Of a DNA stretch of 51,227 nucleotides, positions 50,761 to 51,227 are shown piece by piece. Under the pieces are notes generated by a model that made no database searches, had not been told where the DNA came from, and saw nothing but the letters and a program-made list of their open reading frames with translations. The stretch lies in assembly GCA_029263175.1 (NCBI GenBank), contig JAJCXZ010000109.1, positions 1 to 51,227 on the forward strand. Direction: 5' to 3'. This stretch comes from Acidimicrobiales bacterium (GTDB lineage: Bacteria > Actinomycetota > Acidimicrobiia > Acidimicrobiales > Aldehydirespiratoraceae). The first letter of the stretch is position 1; each line of letters opens with the position of its first letter. A program made the translations under genes and the position numbers.

Positions 50761-51227
50761 ATGAGCGACGAAACCGCAATCGAAGAGACCCCTGACGTCG
50801 AAGAGGCCCCCGAGGTCGAAGACACTGCTGTCGAGGAAGACACTGCTGTCGAGGAAGACACTGCTGCGCTCGAAGGAGCCGTCGCTGAAGCTCCTACTGC
50901 TGCCGGCAAGCTGGCCAACCAGTGGACCGGCGCTGCCGTCGACGCCGCACCGGCCGAGGACGCCGCCGCTGAGGTTGTTGACGAGGACGAACTCCTTGCC
51001 GAAGATGGCGAAGAGGCGGAGACCATCGTCAGCCCCTACGACCGTCCTGGTCGTTGGTTCGTTCTTCACACCCAGTCGGGTTACGAGAAGAAGGTCAAGC
51101 AGAACCTGGAAGCTCGTACCGCTTCGATGAACATGGAAGATCGCATCTATGAGGTGATCATCCCCACCCGTGAGATCCCCGAGTTCAAGAACGGCAAGAA
51201 GGTGATGACCGAGAAGAAGCTCTTCCC
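50761..51227 (+). CDS. nusG: Transcription termination/antitermination protein NusG, C-terminus cut by window edge
   Basis: 155 codons are visible. The first ~90 residues are a very acidic, Ala/Glu-rich extension with three tandem DTA(V)EE units. The NGN domain then begins at RPGRWFVLHTQSGYEKKVKQNL, the RNA-polymerase-binding half. The KOW domain would lie beyond the edge. NusG links transcription elongation to Rho and to translation. The gene is coupled to secE, and rplK-rplA are expected next. Confidence 0.96.
   Translation, partial: MSDETAIEETPDVEEAPEVEDTAVEEDTAVEEDTAALEGAVAEAPTAAGKLANQWTGAAVDAAPAEDAAAEVVDEDELLAEDGEEAETIVSPYDRPGRWFVLHTQSGYEKKVKQNLEARTASMNMEDRIYEVIIPTREIPEFKNGKKVMTEKKLF
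50821..50866 (+). repeat. 18-bp tandem repeat in nusG N-terminal extension
   Basis: GACACTGCTGTCGAGGAA occurs twice in a row (50821-50838, 50839-50856) and a third unit starts at 50857 (10 nt). It encodes DTAVEE in the disordered acidic tail. Units are identical at the DNA level, so copy number may vary between strains. Confidence 0.9.

Overview
This window is high-GC, gene-dense DNA from an actinobacterium. The best fit is an Acidimicrobiia-type (Ilumatobacter-like) organism. The lineage is inferred from a mycofactocin locus, a DosR-like response regulator, many acyl-CoA, crotonase and P450 genes, and an actinobacterial tRNA-secE-nusG block at the right end. No rRNA, transposase, integrase, phage gene or CRISPR array was seen.

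Layout. 1-5.7 kb: a sugar ABC importer (permease running off the left edge, lipoprotein binding protein, MalK-type ATPase) with a LacI regulator and two matching operators. 5.7-8.1 kb: a lipoprotein hydrolase, then a diiron-like protein coupled to a small membrane protein resembling styrene-oxide isomerase, and tRNA-Arg. 8.4-11.3 kb: a DosR-like response regulator divergent from a triple-PAS histidine kinase. 11.3-16.6 kb: a crotonase remnant, OsmC, MscL, a double GNAT protein, a DMSP-lyase-like cupin and acetyl-CoA synthetase. 16.7-29.3 kb: HAD phosphatase, sulfatase, crotonase and acyl-CoA dehydrogenase, a PEP-swivel protein, SDR, TetR with P450, HtpX, YajQ and a decayed BcsA-like glycosyltransferase. 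30.5-37.2 kb: the mycofactocin locus mftA-B-C-(two unrelated genes)-D-E-SDR-NDMA-type alcohol dehydrogenase, with mftF 6 kb further on at 43-44.4 kb. In between lie an AAA/vWA gene pair, an ABC exporter, an amidohydrolase and an MmcQ-like protein. 44.4-48.9 kb: a serine hydrolase, an MFS transporter, a crotonase and a membrane-spanning SMC-like protein. 49-51.2 kb: tRNA-Thr, tRNA-Met, a sigma/anti-sigma pair, tRNA-Trp, secE and nusG (cut by the right edge).

How parts work together. MftA is a ribosomally made peptide matured by MftB/C/E/D and glycosylated by MftF into the redox cofactor mycofactocin. The adjoining SDR and alcohol dehydrogenase belong to families that depend on it. The LacI protein probably binds the two near-identical 14-bp palindromes in front of the binding-protein and ATPase genes.

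The strongest unusual signals are three. First, a probable programmed -1 ribosomal frameshift joins the AAA ATPase to the vWA gene: heptamer GGGAAAA, 5-nt spacer, hairpin, and no normal start codon for the second gene. Second, a dispersed REP-like palindrome family (core CTGGGGACAGACCCCAG, eight copies) has arms that supply stop codons, in one case on both strands, and has entered coding sequence in mftF and the histidine kinase. Third, DosR-type boxes lie in front of the DosR-like regulator and of the SMC-like gene.
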